Part shown: positions 63,703-64,000 of the stretch, one piece after another | Position numbering within the stretch: the first letter of the stretch is position 1 | Layout of the letters: each line of letters opens with the position of its first letter | Source of the DNA: Deuterostichococcus epilithicus | Lineage: Eukaryota; Chlorophyta; Trebouxiophyceae; Prasiolales; Stichococcaceae | DNA length: 64,000 nt | Assembly (NCBI GenBank): GCA_033439295.1 | Contig: JAVTLE010000011.1 | Location: 248,082-312,081, forward strand | Direction of reading: 5' to 3' | Notes under the pieces: model-generated | What the model saw: the letters and a program-made list of their open reading frames with translations, nothing else | Told to the model about the DNA's origin: nothing | Database searches by the model: none | Made by a program: the position numbers and the translations under genes

Positions 63703-64000
63703 AGGAGGAATATGTAGCATGACAGCAGCATTGGTGTGGTGTCGCCACGCTCATCGGGCTGAGGACCAAGCGCTGGCGGGGTGGCGACGAGATCTGAGCT
63801 CCTTGCCATGTTTACGGATTGGACTCGGAACACTTTCCAGCAAGGCATCAAGTTCTAAGACTTCTGCATGCTAATCTTATACCGCTTGGACTGCGGTGCC
63901 TTTGTTGCATTTCTTGAATGCAATGCTGCCGCTTCGGAAGATGGCGAAACGAAGTTCAAGCTGCGTGCACATAGGTTTTCATGTGCAACAACTAAGCTGG
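63703..64000. other. 3' flank of the CbbY-like gene
   Basis: 298 bases after the stop, presumably 3' UTR. No TGTAA word and no further exon seen before the window ends. Confidence 0.5.

Overview
The window reads as nuclear DNA of a green alga, most likely a trebouxiophyte (Chlorella/Coccomyxa-like); the genus cannot be fixed from sequence alone. The reasons are high GC, dense short introns with donors mostly GTGCGY, GTGCGG or GTGAGY and CAG acceptors, plant-type proteins (PYD1, an SBP-box factor, a CbbY-type HAD enzyme with a plastid-type leader), and plant-type telomere-like words (AAACCCTA). Isolated N calls in GC-rich exons coincide with several reading-frame slips, so some apparent breaks are probably base-call errors.

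Layout. Plus strand: the 3' part of PYD1 dihydropyrimidine dehydrogenase (1-3111); a gene-poor 2.2 kb; a secreted subtilisin with a Pro/Thr tail and a Lys/Arg-Pro-Thr tail (5270-11391); a spacer carrying a 183-bp foldback element; a very large secreted Cys-rich, polyproline-rod protein made of tandem 1.3-kb modules (about 12994-20613). Minus strand, convergent with it: a large low-complexity, probably plastid-targeted membrane protein of unknown function (21379-29398). Divergent from that, plus: a YLPM1/ZAP3-like nuclear P-loop protein with a long CAG-encoded polyglutamine tract (30053-35425). Minus: an F-box/LRR protein (36530-42176) and pyridoxal kinase (42669-45313). Plus: an Sqs1-like R3H/G-patch protein (45752-52129). 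Minus: an SBP-box transcription factor (about 53486-58311). Plus: a CbbY-like HAD hydrolase (60175-63702).

The genes do not form one pathway. Two neighbours (subtilisin and Cys-rich rod protein) are both secreted, lie on the same strand and carry similar Ala/Ser-Pro-Thr linkers, which hints at a joint extracellular or wall role. Three others (YLPM1-like, R3H/G-patch, SBP) are nuclear.

The strongest unexpected signals are two. First, at least ten decayed partial copies of exon edges sit about 80-140 bp from the real splice junction (one lies past a stop codon), always in the same orientation and usually with the splice dinucleotides, across six of the ten genes. Second, GC-AG introns are unusually common, about five or six in roughly 100 introns, several sharing the donor GCGCGT.
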